NCBI GenBank assembly: GCA_016342385.1 | Contig: JAEINM010000029.1 | Span: 1 to 17,672, forward strand | Length of the DNA: 17,672 bases | From: Spirochaetaceae bacterium | GTDB taxonomy: Bacteria; Spirochaetota; Spirochaetia; DSM-2461 | Reading direction: 5' to 3' | In this document: positions 1 through 6,666 of the stretch, in pieces | Layout: the number at the start of each line of letters is the position of its first letter | Position numbering within the stretch: the first letter of the stretch is position 1 | Made by a program: the position numbers and the translations under genes | Notes under the pieces: model-generated | What the model saw: only the letters and a program-made list of their open reading frames with translations | Told to the model about the DNA's origin: nothing | Databases searched by the model: none

Positions 1-435
1 GATTTTAATTCGGTAATCAATGATGCCATCTTTGAATCTGATGCCAATAATATGATTATTTCCAGAAACATCGAGGTTTTCAGTCTTTGTGAACATCATA
101 TGCTCCCTTTTTACGGTGTCTGTCATATTGGTTATATCGCAGAAAAAAGAGTCTTGGGAGTTAGTAAACTAGCGAGAATTGTCGATTTTTATGCCCGAAG
201 GCTGCAGATTCAGGAGCGGCTCACCGATCAGATCGCTCATGCTGTCAAAGATACTATTAGAGCCGAAGGAGTCGGAGTTGTCATGGAAGCAAGGCATATG
301 TGCATGATGATGAGAGGTGTTGAGAAATTAAATTCGTCCCTAATCACATCTTCAGTTTTGGGCAGCTTTCACGATGACCTGGCTACCCGGGAAGAATTTA
401 TGAGTCTGGTAAACAGTAGGAGTCATCTCTCATAA
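1..435 (+). CDS. folE: GTP cyclohydrolase I, 3' part (5' end outside the window)
   Basis: The frame is open from base 1 and ends at TAA 433-435, giving the last 144 codons. The enzyme converts GTP to 7,8-dihydroneopterin triphosphate, the first step to tetrahydrofolate and pterins, as a cytosolic homodecamer. Visible hallmarks are the zinc-site stretch SLCEHHMLPF (Cys and His ligands, about codons 28-37), the GLSKLAR-like segment GVSKLARIVDFYARRLQ, the second zinc cysteine in EARHMCMMMRG, and the family-typical ending with LGSFHDDLATREEFMSLV. An ATG at 52 lies inside the conserved domain and is not the real start. The gene converges on the pilus operon, with only 10 bp between the two stop codons, so it belongs to a different, leftward-extending unit. 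Confidence 0.97.
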   Translation, partial: DFNSVINDAIFESDANNMIISRNIEVFSLCEHHMLPFYGVCHIGYIAEKRVLGVSKLARIVDFYARRLQIQERLTDQIAHAVKDTIRAEGVGVVMEARHMCMMMRGVEKLNSSLITSSVLGSFHDDLATREEFMSLVNSRSHLS

Positions 436-437
436 TC

Positions 438-455
438 GGTTCAGTCTACTGAGCC
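438..455. terminator. possible weak bidirectional hairpin between convergent genes
   Basis: GGTTCAG and CTGAGCC form a 7-bp stem with one G-T wobble around a TCTA loop. The stem sits across the folE stop side and the last codons of the convergent tip-subunit gene. Neither strand has a clear U-run after the stem, so this is at best a weak terminator. Confidence 0.25.
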
Positions 456-1369
456 TGAATAGTCAGGGTGATATTATCAGAATATTGTCCTTTTGCCGCC
501 ATTCCGAAGTCACTTATTGTTATTTCCATCGGATATCTACTCCCCTCCCAGGGCGTTATTGCTGCTCCCGTAACGACTTGTACCGGAGTTATTCCCGATA
601 AGTCTGTGACCGTTCCATTGAAGAGAAAGGTATAGGGGACAATATCGCTTATGGCTGGATCAGCATGGACCAGTCTGCCTCCATTTTCCGAAAGCACCAG
701 CACGGAATAGGGGGAATTGGTTCTGATGACCGCATCGGCCGAACGGCTGGATCCCGCGCTTAATATTCCAAAATTCAGATCTACCGAAGTAGATGTCTCA
801 TTAAAGGGGACTCCCGTAGGAGTTATAGAAAGCTCTAAAGAGGCGGGCATTGTCACTTTGATCGTATGGGATTTTACATCTTCCTGTGTGTAGGCTGAAA
901 GATTTCCACTGTATAAAATGACATCAAAAGTATCGGAGTAGACTCCGGCGATATCAAATTGATCGGTCGGGACATGGATTGTGTAGCTTATAGTGATAAA
1001 CTGAAAAGTGCTGCTTTGGGGAAAACTTCCCGAGACAATTTCTGTTCCCGAAGGATTGTCGGGAATGTCTTTCAGGATATCGATTTTGGAACTGTCTCTA
1101 TATATCTGGTAATTGAGAATAGAACCGCCATTTACAACGGTTCTGTTAGTCCATTGCCCCGAAGATCCCGATTGAAAGGTGAGGAAAAAATCTCTGGAAT
1201 CACCTTTGTGTTTTACTGTCAGCGTCTGGATAATTTCGGCGCCGCCTTTGAGGTCATAATTGAGAGTGATATTTCTGGAAAAATCGGAAATTCTCAAAGA
1301 TGTATTGGCACTGTAGATATTTTCCAGTAAGAATATGGCAAATATAAGAATGACGGCTTTTTTTTTCAT
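446..1369 (-). CDS. two-domain pilus tip / minor subunit with SCPU-like pilin domains
   Basis: This 307-residue secreted protein has a signal peptide (residues 1 to about 20, MKKK then a hydrophobic core, cleavage near YS-AN). Two beta-rich domains follow. Domain 1 (about 21-155) ends with GVYSDTFDVIL, and domain 2 (about 165-307) contains YSVLVLSENGGRLV and ends with GQYSDNITLTIQ. The Y-S-D-[TN] final-strand motif and S-x-N-G-G segment resemble spore-coat-U (SCPU)/Csu-type pilins. A tandem pair of such domains at the distal end of the operon recalls the tip adhesin CsuE. The ATG overlaps the usher stop as ATGA, so translation is probably coupled, and GGAAGGA lies just upstream. Role as tip or adhesin is inferred from position and the double domain. 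The ligand is unknown. Confidence 0.72.
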   Translation of the reverse strand: MKKKAVILIFAIFLLENIYSANTSLRISDFSRNITLNYDLKGGAEIIQTLTVKHKGDSRDFFLTFQSGSSGQWTNRTVVNGGSILNYQIYRDSSKIDILKDIPDNPSGTEIVSGSFPQSSTFQFITISYTIHVPTDQFDIAGVYSDTFDVILYSGNLSAYTQEDVKSHTIKVTMPASLELSITPTGVPFNETSTSVDLNFGILSAGSSRSADAVIRTNSPYSVLVLSENGGRLVHADPAISDIVPYTFLFNGTVTDLSGITPVQVVTGAAITPWEGSRYPMEITISDFGMAAKGQYSDNITLTIQAQ

Positions 1370-3843
1370 TTATTTCCTTCCTTTTTCAGTTCAACATTCC
1401 ACAACTCATAATATCCAAAGCTTCCCTGTGGAATAGTGAAATAGGCTTTATAATCTCTGTCTTCCAGGAGTTCGATTATCCATTCTCCCTCTGATAATCC
1501 ATATATTTCAAAGTATCCATCACGGTTGGTAAAAAACATCTTTTCCTCTTTGAAATCATTATCAAGGGAGCCGACGGCGAACGCAGAGAGGGGTAGAAAT
1601 TCACCTCTTTCATCAATAAGATGACCTCCGGCAAATACAACAGCTTCACTTCCCACAGTAATAACAGTACCGCTTTTATATTCTGGAAGATAAGTAAAAA
1701 CACTGTTACCGATATCATATCCGACGGGGAGGTCTATAGCCTCAAAATAGATTCGCCCGTTTCTATAAGAATTAAAATCCGGTAGAACTGCTTTGCCCCG
1801 ACCACTGAGCAGGGCAGCATAGGATTTCCCTTCCGGGTTTATCCCGATGGAGTAATCCTGAAAGGATTCACCGGGTCTGATTATGACAAAACTGTCATAT
1901 ACAGGCCTGGTAAATGCCATAGTTGAATCGGCATATACGAGGGCACTATTGAAGTTTAATGAACTATTGTGAAGGGATATATCATTTGTATTTAAGAAAC
2001 TCGAACTGTGATTGACTGAACCGGTGAATTTATATCCTCTGTATTCTCCGCCTAGAGAAAATCCGTAGGGTGCATTTTCTGCTGGTGCCGGTACACCGCT
2101 CAGTCCGGCATTCAGACTGTATCCGGGAATTCTCGATGCCGATGACTTCTGCCAGCTGCTCTCAATGGCTGTTCCGGGCCACGATGCCGAAGTTGTCAAT
2201 GTTTCATTTTTTTCCTGAAGGTTGACAGTCAGAGTCAAACCTGCGGAAAAATCAGAATCTCCCTCATCACTGAACTTCCCGTTGATAAAGAGGTTCATCA
2301 GAAGGCTGTTTGTAAAATGACGGGATAAGTGCAGGGATAATTCCGTATTGCCTCCTGTCCAGCCGGATAGGAAATCTCTGCTCACGGTAAGACCCCCGTT
2401 GATATTTCCCGGAAGAATCTGCCCATAGTAGAGACTCAGTCTCAATGGTGTGGTGTTCCGAACTTTTTCAAGTCTTAAACCACTGTAGTTTTCTCCTCGG
2501 TAGGTGAGGGAAAAGGACCAGTTGTTTCTATGGGGAAAACGGCTGTTGATGTATCTGTAGAAGAAAGAGAATGCCCAGTCCAGGCCATTATCATGGGAAA
2601 CCGAGCCTTCCAGTGAGAAATTCCCACCAATGGTTCCCAGGAGGAATGTCAGCCCGCTGTTAAACATGGAAAAATCACTTTGAAGATTCGCACCAATTGT
2701 AAATATATCAGTGAGCCCGTATCTGAAATAGCCGGAAATGTAGGGAGAATCCATCTCGTTTTCATACATACCGAGAACTGATGCAAAGTCCAATAGTCCT
2801 TTTTTCAATATATTGATATTAAAAGGCTGGGAAAAGATTAGAGATTTTTCCTCTCCACTTATCTCTTTTATTTTTATTTCTACAAAATTGGCTCCTGAGT
2901 CAAGTTGAAGATTTTCCAGCTTATATCTGCCTTTTGGCAATTTAAGTTTTTTCAGAAGACGACCGTTTACCAGCACTTCAACCTCAGAGGATGACTGAAG
3001 AATGATCGATTGGCTTCCCAGTGACTGGATATTATTGTAGGGATTCAGGTTGAAGTTTCTCCCTATTGTTATGCCTGTCAGAGGCACGTAACCTTGTAAT
3101 TGTGTTACGGAATAGCTGACTGTACCCCCTTTAATTCTCAGATCCCCTTCTGTAATATCTTTCACAAATCGGGCGTTCCAGTCTGAAACTGAAAGGGTAT
3201 CTATGTAATTGAACAGAATATCACCTTCCAGGACAAATGAATGAATATTAACAGCTGAATCTAAACCGATAGATAAGGGGACCAGTATATCTCTGTCTGT
3301 ATTATTGCCGCTGATATTCAGATTGAGAGAACTGAACATGTTTATATAGGCGCTTACAGGTGAGGGTTTCACTATTGTGCCAAGGAGAGACTCATCATTT
3401 TTTCTCATATCCACAAATAATTCCTGCTGTAGTTCAGGGGGAATATCGATAAATAGAGCGAGTTCCCGATTGTCATAATAGGTTTCCAGTCCCATTTCAT
3501 TGAGAGTGTTCAGAGCGATTATGTCTTCGTTTTTCTTTGTTTCGGTTTCAAGATTCTCATAAGTTATACTCTGCAGGCGGGGTTTTAGGAAGTCGAGAAG
3601 CTTTCTAGCTTCGAGATCAATATGATCATTGAGTGCATCGCTGTATAGAGACAAATCAAAGATATACTGGTTGTTTACAAAAAGAGGGACGGGAAACACC
3701 TGCACACTATCGGGCAGTTCGCCAAAGACCGACTGGAAAAGATTGTCACTATTCTGTGCAGATAAAAGACTTGTAACAGTCAAAAGCAGGATATTAATGA
3801 GAAATACTTGCTTACCTGGTTTCTTTGTAAGAAATTTCTCCAC
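1366..3843 (-). CDS. outer-membrane usher of a chaperone-usher pilus
   Basis: This 825-residue protein is of usual usher length. It starts at GTG (3841-3843) after AGGAG with a 9-nt spacer, giving a signal peptide of about 29 residues (SLLSA-Q). It should receive chaperone-subunit complexes at its periplasmic N-terminal domain (about 30-165) and pass subunits through a 24-strand-type beta-barrel. Residues about 285-340 (SSSEVEVLVNGRLLKKLKLP, then KGRYKLENLQLDSGANFVEI) have the typical usher plug-like pattern of V-x-V-x-x-N-G followed by L-P-x-G-x-Y-x-L-x-x-L. The middle is a long run of alternating amphipathic strands. The C-terminal part (about 738-825; GGHLIDERGEF and NRDGYFEIYGLSEGEWII) fits the C-terminal periplasmic beta-domain. 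It overlaps the chaperone 3' end by 32 bp. No PapC-type cysteine pair was noted at the C-terminus. Confidence 0.87.
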   Translation of the reverse strand: MEKFLTKKPGKQVFLINILLLTVTSLLSAQNSDNLFQSVFGELPDSVQVFPVPLFVNNQYIFDLSLYSDALNDHIDLEARKLLDFLKPRLQSITYENLETETKKNEDIIALNTLNEMGLETYYDNRELALFIDIPPELQQELFVDMRKNDESLLGTIVKPSPVSAYINMFSSLNLNISGNNTDRDILVPLSIGLDSAVNIHSFVLEGDILFNYIDTLSVSDWNARFVKDITEGDLRIKGGTVSYSVTQLQGYVPLTGITIGRNFNLNPYNNIQSLGSQSIILQSSSEVEVLVNGRLLKKLKLPKGRYKLENLQLDSGANFVEIKIKEISGEEKSLIFSQPFNINILKKGLLDFASVLGMYENEMDSPYISGYFRYGLTDIFTIGANLQSDFSMFNSGLTFLLGTIGGNFSLEGSVSHDNGLDWAFSFFYRYINSRFPHRNNWSFSLTYRGENYSGLRLEKVRNTTPLRLSLYYGQILPGNINGGLTVSRDFLSGWTGGNTELSLHLSRHFTNSLLMNLFINGKFSDEGDSDFSAGLTLTVNLQEKNETLTTSASWPGTAIESSWQKSSASRIPGYSLNAGLSGVPAPAENAPYGFSLGGEYRGYKFTGSVNHSSSFLNTNDISLHNSSLNFNSALVYADSTMAFTRPVYDSFVIIRPGESFQDYSIGINPEGKSYAALLSGRGKAVLPDFNSYRNGRIYFEAIDLPVGYDIGNSVFTYLPEYKSGTVITVGSEAVVFAGGHLIDERGEFLPLSAFAVGSLDNDFKEEKMFFTNRDGYFEIYGLSEGEWIIELLEDRDYKAYFTIPQGSFGYYELWNVELKKEGNK

Positions 3844-4528
3844 TGATATTCTCTCCTGTTAACTGTGAGGGCCTCGTGATCGAAAAATCTCTTACAATCC
3901 CCGCCAGAATATTTTCTCCGGCCATATGGGGCAGATCATCATAATTCAGAGAGACTGTTCTGATGCCGTCGCTGAGGGTTAGTATCAGATCTTCTAGAAT
4001 AGTATGTCTGTTGCCCCCGTTTTTTACTCTTATTACCAGATGATCATCAAGTGGGGTCACAGATTCAATCGAGATCTCTGAGGAGGGGTTTTCGGGAATA
4101 ATATAAACAGATCCCACATAGCGGTAGACGATATTGAGTTGTCCCCTGTTTGTATTTTCTTTGTTGAAACTGATGGGTAACTGCTCTGCGATTATTCTGA
4201 AAGCCTGCTCAGAATCAATATTCTCCGGACCATTCCATTGAACCCTTATAGACTGAGAATCATCGGGTTGAAGGATCAATTGATGAGGATAGATGACAAA
4301 CAGGTCGGAAGCGTCACTGTTTATCTCTTCTCCATCACGGTTCATTGCCCTGGTCATCATGGAAATCTGGACGGCAATAGGATCGTCGCTCTCATTTTTA
4401 ATCCTGAATGTCTGTATCCTTCCGTTTCCCTTAGAATCAAATTCTTTGATGATAGGACTGAATGAAAAAGTGTAGACACTGGAGATAGACATTTGTAACA
4501 GGAACAAGAAAAATATGCTTTTTTTCAC
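3812..4528 (-). CDS. periplasmic pilus-assembly chaperone, PapD-like
   Basis: This 238-residue two-immunoglobulin-domain chaperone binds pilus subunits in the periplasm by donor-strand complementation and hands them to the usher. I chose GTG at 4526-4528 because GAGGTGA lies 8 nt upstream; an in-frame GTG at 4537 lies inside that Shine-Dalgarno sequence. A signal peptide (about 1-20, MKKSIFFLFLLQ...) leads into domain 1 (FSFSPIIKEF, about 22-125). The F1-G1 subunit-binding region is DLFVIYPHQLILQP followed by DDSQSIRVQW (about 75-98), matching the family pattern of alternating hydrophobics, a proline and then R-V-x-W. Domain 2 covers about 125-235 (VYIIPENPSS; LVIRVKNGGNRH). Which chaperone subfamily it belongs to needs an HMM or a tree, although the operon order suggests the archaic group. 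Confidence 0.9.
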   Translation of the reverse strand: MKKSIFFLFLLQMSISSVYTFSFSPIIKEFDSKGNGRIQTFRIKNESDDPIAVQISMMTRAMNRDGEEINSDASDLFVIYPHQLILQPDDSQSIRVQWNGPENIDSEQAFRIIAEQLPISFNKENTNRGQLNIVYRYVGSVYIIPENPSSEISIESVTPLDDHLVIRVKNGGNRHTILEDLILTLSDGIRTVSLNYDDLPHMAGENILAGIVRDFSITRPSQLTGENISGEISYKETR

Positions 4529-4548
4529 ATCAATCACCTCATTATCTG

Positions 4549-4577
4549 ATTATAAGCGTCAAAGGAATCCTTTTCAA
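4549..4577 (-). promoter_or_regulatory. candidate sigma-70 promoter for chaperone-usher-tip genes
   Basis: On the minus strand TTGAAA (4572-4577), a 17-bp spacer and a perfect TATAAT (4549-4554) precede the chaperone GTG. Transcription would start about 14 nt before the gene, leaving room for its GAGGTGA ribosome-binding site. The -35 overlaps the loop of the intercistronic hairpin at 4562-4588. This would give the assembly machinery expression separate from the sigma-54-driven pilin. Confidence 0.5.
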
Positions 4578-4588
4578 TAAGGACCCTT
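4562..4588 (-). promoter_or_regulatory. second intercistronic hairpin downstream of the pilin gene
   Basis: AAGG + TCCTT pairs with AAGGA + CCTT across a small internal bulge and a 6-nt loop. On the minus strand no U-run follows. On the plus strand a run of six T follows, but no plus-strand gene precedes it. Together with the hairpin at 4606-4630 it probably stabilises the pilin mRNA 3' end or attenuates read-through to the chaperone gene. Confidence 0.4.
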
Positions 4589-4605
4589 TTTTGTCTGACG
4601 ATTTT

Positions 4606-4630
4606 CCGGGCAAACTTTATGAATGCCCGG
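4606..4630 (-). promoter_or_regulatory. GC-rich hairpin just after the pilin stop codon
   Basis: Perfect 7-bp arms CCGGGCA (4606-4612) and TGCCCGG (4624-4630) enclose an 11-nt loop, 6 bp after the pilin stop on the minus strand. AAAATCG follows on that strand, not a U-run, so it is not a standard rho-independent terminator for the operon. Hairpins here commonly let the major subunit mRNA outlast or outnumber the usher mRNA in pilus operons; that role is inferred. Confidence 0.55.
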
Positions 4631-4636
4631 GAGTTT

Positions 4637-5131
4637 TTATTTTGATGTGATTGTGAAAGTCAGAGTATCAGAGTATGTATCAGAGTTCAGAAAATCACTT
4701 GTCCCATCATAAGAGAGATTTAAGGGTTTTGTCGATCCAACCGTTGCTGTTTTGCTGTTGACATCGGATATAAGAGCACTTCCACCTGTAAAGGTAATAG
4801 GTGACCCGTTGTATTTGAGTGTGTAGTCCAGGGTGTCGCTATTTGAGGCATTTATTCCTTTAAAATGGGGTGTTCCAGTCGCCGCATTGGCCGATGAAAC
4901 TGTTACTGTATAACCGGCAACAACATTGCTTCTCTCTACAACATCACCGATATGCATATCTGTAACATTCTGTGTTAAATCCAGAGAAGTTGAACCGGCT
5001 GCTGCCAGTACGGTCACTTCCAGAATCTCTGGAACAGTTCCTGAAATTAATAGACTTCCTGTTGTTGCTGCAAAAGAAAGGGAAACAGTTATAAACATTA
5101 TACTTATTATCGATAAAACTTTTTTATTCAT
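4637..5131 (-). CDS. probable major pilin subunit, SCPU/Csu-like
   Basis: This 164-residue secreted protein starts at ATG 5131, 6 nt after GGAGGA. A longer in-frame start at 5176 is ruled out because it lies inside the sigma-54 promoter. The signal peptide is about residues 1-21 (MNKKVLSIISIM...SFA). The mature N-terminus GSLLISGTVPEILEVTV alternates hydrophobic residues as a donor strand should. The core has GYTVTVSSANAATG and LDYTLKYNG, and the C-terminal strand is DTYSDTLTFTI (YSDT about 153-156), the same motif seen twice in the tip protein. There is no cysteine in the mature protein. As first gene after a strong regulated promoter, followed by hairpins, it fits the abundant shaft subunit. 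The family call rests on motifs and context; alone it would be weak. Confidence 0.78.
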   Translation of the reverse strand: MNKKVLSIISIMFITVSLSFAATTGSLLISGTVPEILEVTVLAAAGSTSLDLTQNVTDMHIGDVVERSNVVAGYTVTVSSANAATGTPHFKGINASNSDTLDYTLKYNGSPITFTGGSALISDVNSKTATVGSTKPLNLSYDGTSDFLNSDTYSDTLTFTITSK

Positions 5132-5164
5132 TATCATTCCTCCAAAACGGTATGTAAAGAGGTA

Positions 5165-5180
5165 AGCAATTACCATGCCA
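5165..5180 (-). promoter_or_regulatory. sigma-54 (RpoN) -24/-12 promoter of the pilus operon
   Basis: On the minus strand the 16-mer reads TGGCATG-GTAA-TTGCT, against the consensus TGGCACG-N4-TTGCW, a single deviation. The invariant GG and GC are 10 nt apart. The predicted +1 is at about 5154, giving a 23-nt leader that contains GGAGGA and then the pilin ATG. The neighbouring upstream gene encodes a sigma-54 activator. A perfect palindrome TCTTTAAAGA (5181-5190) directly borders the -24 side. Confidence 0.82.
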
Positions 5181-5220
5181 TCTTTAAAGAGCTGAAATTT
5201 TCATGTTTTAAGGCAATGAT

Positions 5221-5259
5221 TTCGACCAGGAGGTCTTCACCTGGAGTTAATTCGACTGG
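5221..5259 (-). promoter_or_regulatory. candidate activator-binding region (UAS) for the sigma-54 promoter
   Basis: Two copies of TTCGAC-YRG (5221-5229 and 5251-5259 on the plus strand) are spaced exactly 30 bp, about three helical turns. They fall near -67 and -97 of the predicted pilin start, the usual range for enhancer-binding proteins. Between them is a CCAGG...CCTGG dyad (5226-5244). The outer copy lies in the end of the regulator gene and is also part of TCGACT-N9-AGTCGA. Function is inferred from position. Confidence 0.4.
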
Positions 5260-6635
5260 TTTGTCGAGTCGAGCTTCAGGATTTGAATCCGGGAGCGGAT
5301 TCGTCTTTCACTGATACCCAGCTTTCGGGCTGCTTCACTTTTATTGCCATTAGATTCTTTTAAAGCCTGAGTAATCAAATCTGATTCATAGCCACTCATC
5401 AGCTCATCGTAATTTTTATTAATTAGAAAGACACTGTTTTTTTCATCTCTGTCTATGTCTATCAGGGGGGGGAGATCGGACATTTTAATAGTGTCTGACC
5501 TGCTGAAAACAATAGAACGCTCGACGATATTTTCCAGTTCACGTATATTTCCGGGATAATTGTATTTCATCAGCAGATCCATTGCATCGTGTGAGACTCC
5601 AGTGATCTGCTTCTTGTTTTTCAGGGAAAATTTTTCAATAAAGTGGTTTATCAGAGGGGCAATATCGTCTTTTCTTTTTCTCAGAGGGGGAATCTCAATA
5701 TTGACAACATTTAAGCGGTAATAGAGATCCTCACGAAAAGTTCCCTCTTCTATCATTTTTCTCAGATCCTTATTGGTTGCTGCAATTATTCTTACATCTG
5801 TTGTTTTTATTTCTTCAGATCCCACTTTCTGGATCTGGCCGAACTGGATAGTCCTGAGCAGTTTAATCTGTATCTGGAGGGGGATATCTCCCACTTCATC
5901 AATGAAGAGAGTTCCACCGTGGGCCATTTCAAATACTCCGCTGCGGTCACTGGCAGCCCCTGTAAAAGCTCCTGCGGTGTGTCCGAAGAGCTCACTGTCT
6001 ATCAGGCTTTCAGAAAGAGCCGCAATATTGACAACTCTTAGTATTTTATCTTTTCTTGTACTGGCGAAATGGATGGCATTGGCTAACATCTCTTTACCGG
6101 TTCCGCTTTCCCCGGTAATTAATACAGAGGCATCACTCCCGGCAATGCGCCAGGCTGTGTTGAGGATGTTTTCCATTGGCCTGCTCTGGGAAATAATGGA
6201 CTTGAATCCGTGCTTTTCTTCAAGCTGCTCCTTTAGAAGTTTATTTTCACGGATCAGGTTATTTTTCTCTTCAATTGCCATCAGAAGTTTCTGCAGCATA
6301 GGTAATGTCACGGGTTTAGTCAGGTAATCCCTTGCTCCCTCTTTCATTATTTCAACAGCAACCTGAATATCAGTCTGAGCTGTAAGAACAATAACATCAA
6401 TGGAGGGATTGATTTCCTTTACCTTTTTCAGCAGTTCCATTCCGCTGAAGCCGGGCATCATATAGTCTGTTATTACAAGATCAATGTTATTTGTTTTTAT
6501 GATTTCTATGGCCGGTTCTGCCGATTCGGTCGAGTAGAGAGAGAATTCAGGCTGTTTGATTCCTTTAAAGAGCAGTTCGATATATTTTCTCTGTACGTGG
6601 TCATCTTCCACCACGAGGACATTCATTATAGACAT
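5247..6635 (-). CDS. sigma-54-dependent response regulator (NtrC/AtoC family)
   Basis: This 462-residue protein has the complete three-part design. The receiver (1 to about 120) has acidic D11/D12, phospho-acceptor D57 (LVITDYMMPG) and conserved K107 (YLTKP). The AAA+ domain (about 145-385) has Walker A GESGTGKE (175-182), the sigma-54-contacting GAFTGA loop (222-227), Walker B LFIDE (243-247) and the arginine-rich REDLYYRL stretch. A Fis-type helix-turn-helix ends the protein (about 425-452, NKSEAARKLGISERRIRSRI). Phosphorylated oligomers should hydrolyse ATP to open sigma-54 promoters. All catalytic motifs are intact. No histidine kinase is in the window. It lies directly upstream of the pilus operon and its sigma-54 promoter, making that its likely target. 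No clear Shine-Dalgarno precedes the start, and M4 is an alternative. Confidence 0.95.
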   Translation of the reverse strand: MSIMNVLVVEDDHVQRKYIELLFKGIKQPEFSLYSTESAEPAIEIIKTNNIDLVITDYMMPGFSGMELLKKVKEINPSIDVIVLTAQTDIQVAVEIMKEGARDYLTKPVTLPMLQKLLMAIEEKNNLIRENKLLKEQLEEKHGFKSIISQSRPMENILNTAWRIAGSDASVLITGESGTGKEMLANAIHFASTRKDKILRVVNIAALSESLIDSELFGHTAGAFTGAASDRSGVFEMAHGGTLFIDEVGDIPLQIQIKLLRTIQFGQIQKVGSEEIKTTDVRIIAATNKDLRKMIEEGTFREDLYYRLNVVNIEIPPLRKRKDDIAPLINHFIEKFSLKNKKQITGVSHDAMDLLMKYNYPGNIRELENIVERSIVFSRSDTIKMSDLPPLIDIDRDEKNSVFLINKNYDELMSGYESDLITQALKESNGNKSEAARKLGISERRIRSRIQILKLDSTNQSN

Positions 6636-6666
6636 ACTTTATATATTAATTAAAATAGTTCATTTC

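Noticed and set aside
959..1330. 123-codon plus-strand open frame opposite the tip-subunit gene
   Set aside because: No signal, motif or ribosome-binding site; the minus-strand gene has a signal peptide, coupled start and operon context.
5132..5176. Longer pilin N-terminus from an ATG at 5176
   Set aside because: That ATG lies inside the -24/-12 promoter and upstream of the predicted transcription start; ATG 5131 has GGAGGA at ideal distance and begins a normal signal peptide.
5773..6327. 184-codon plus-strand open frame inside the response-regulator gene
   Set aside because: It is a mirror of the conserved AAA+ coding sequence and resembles no protein.
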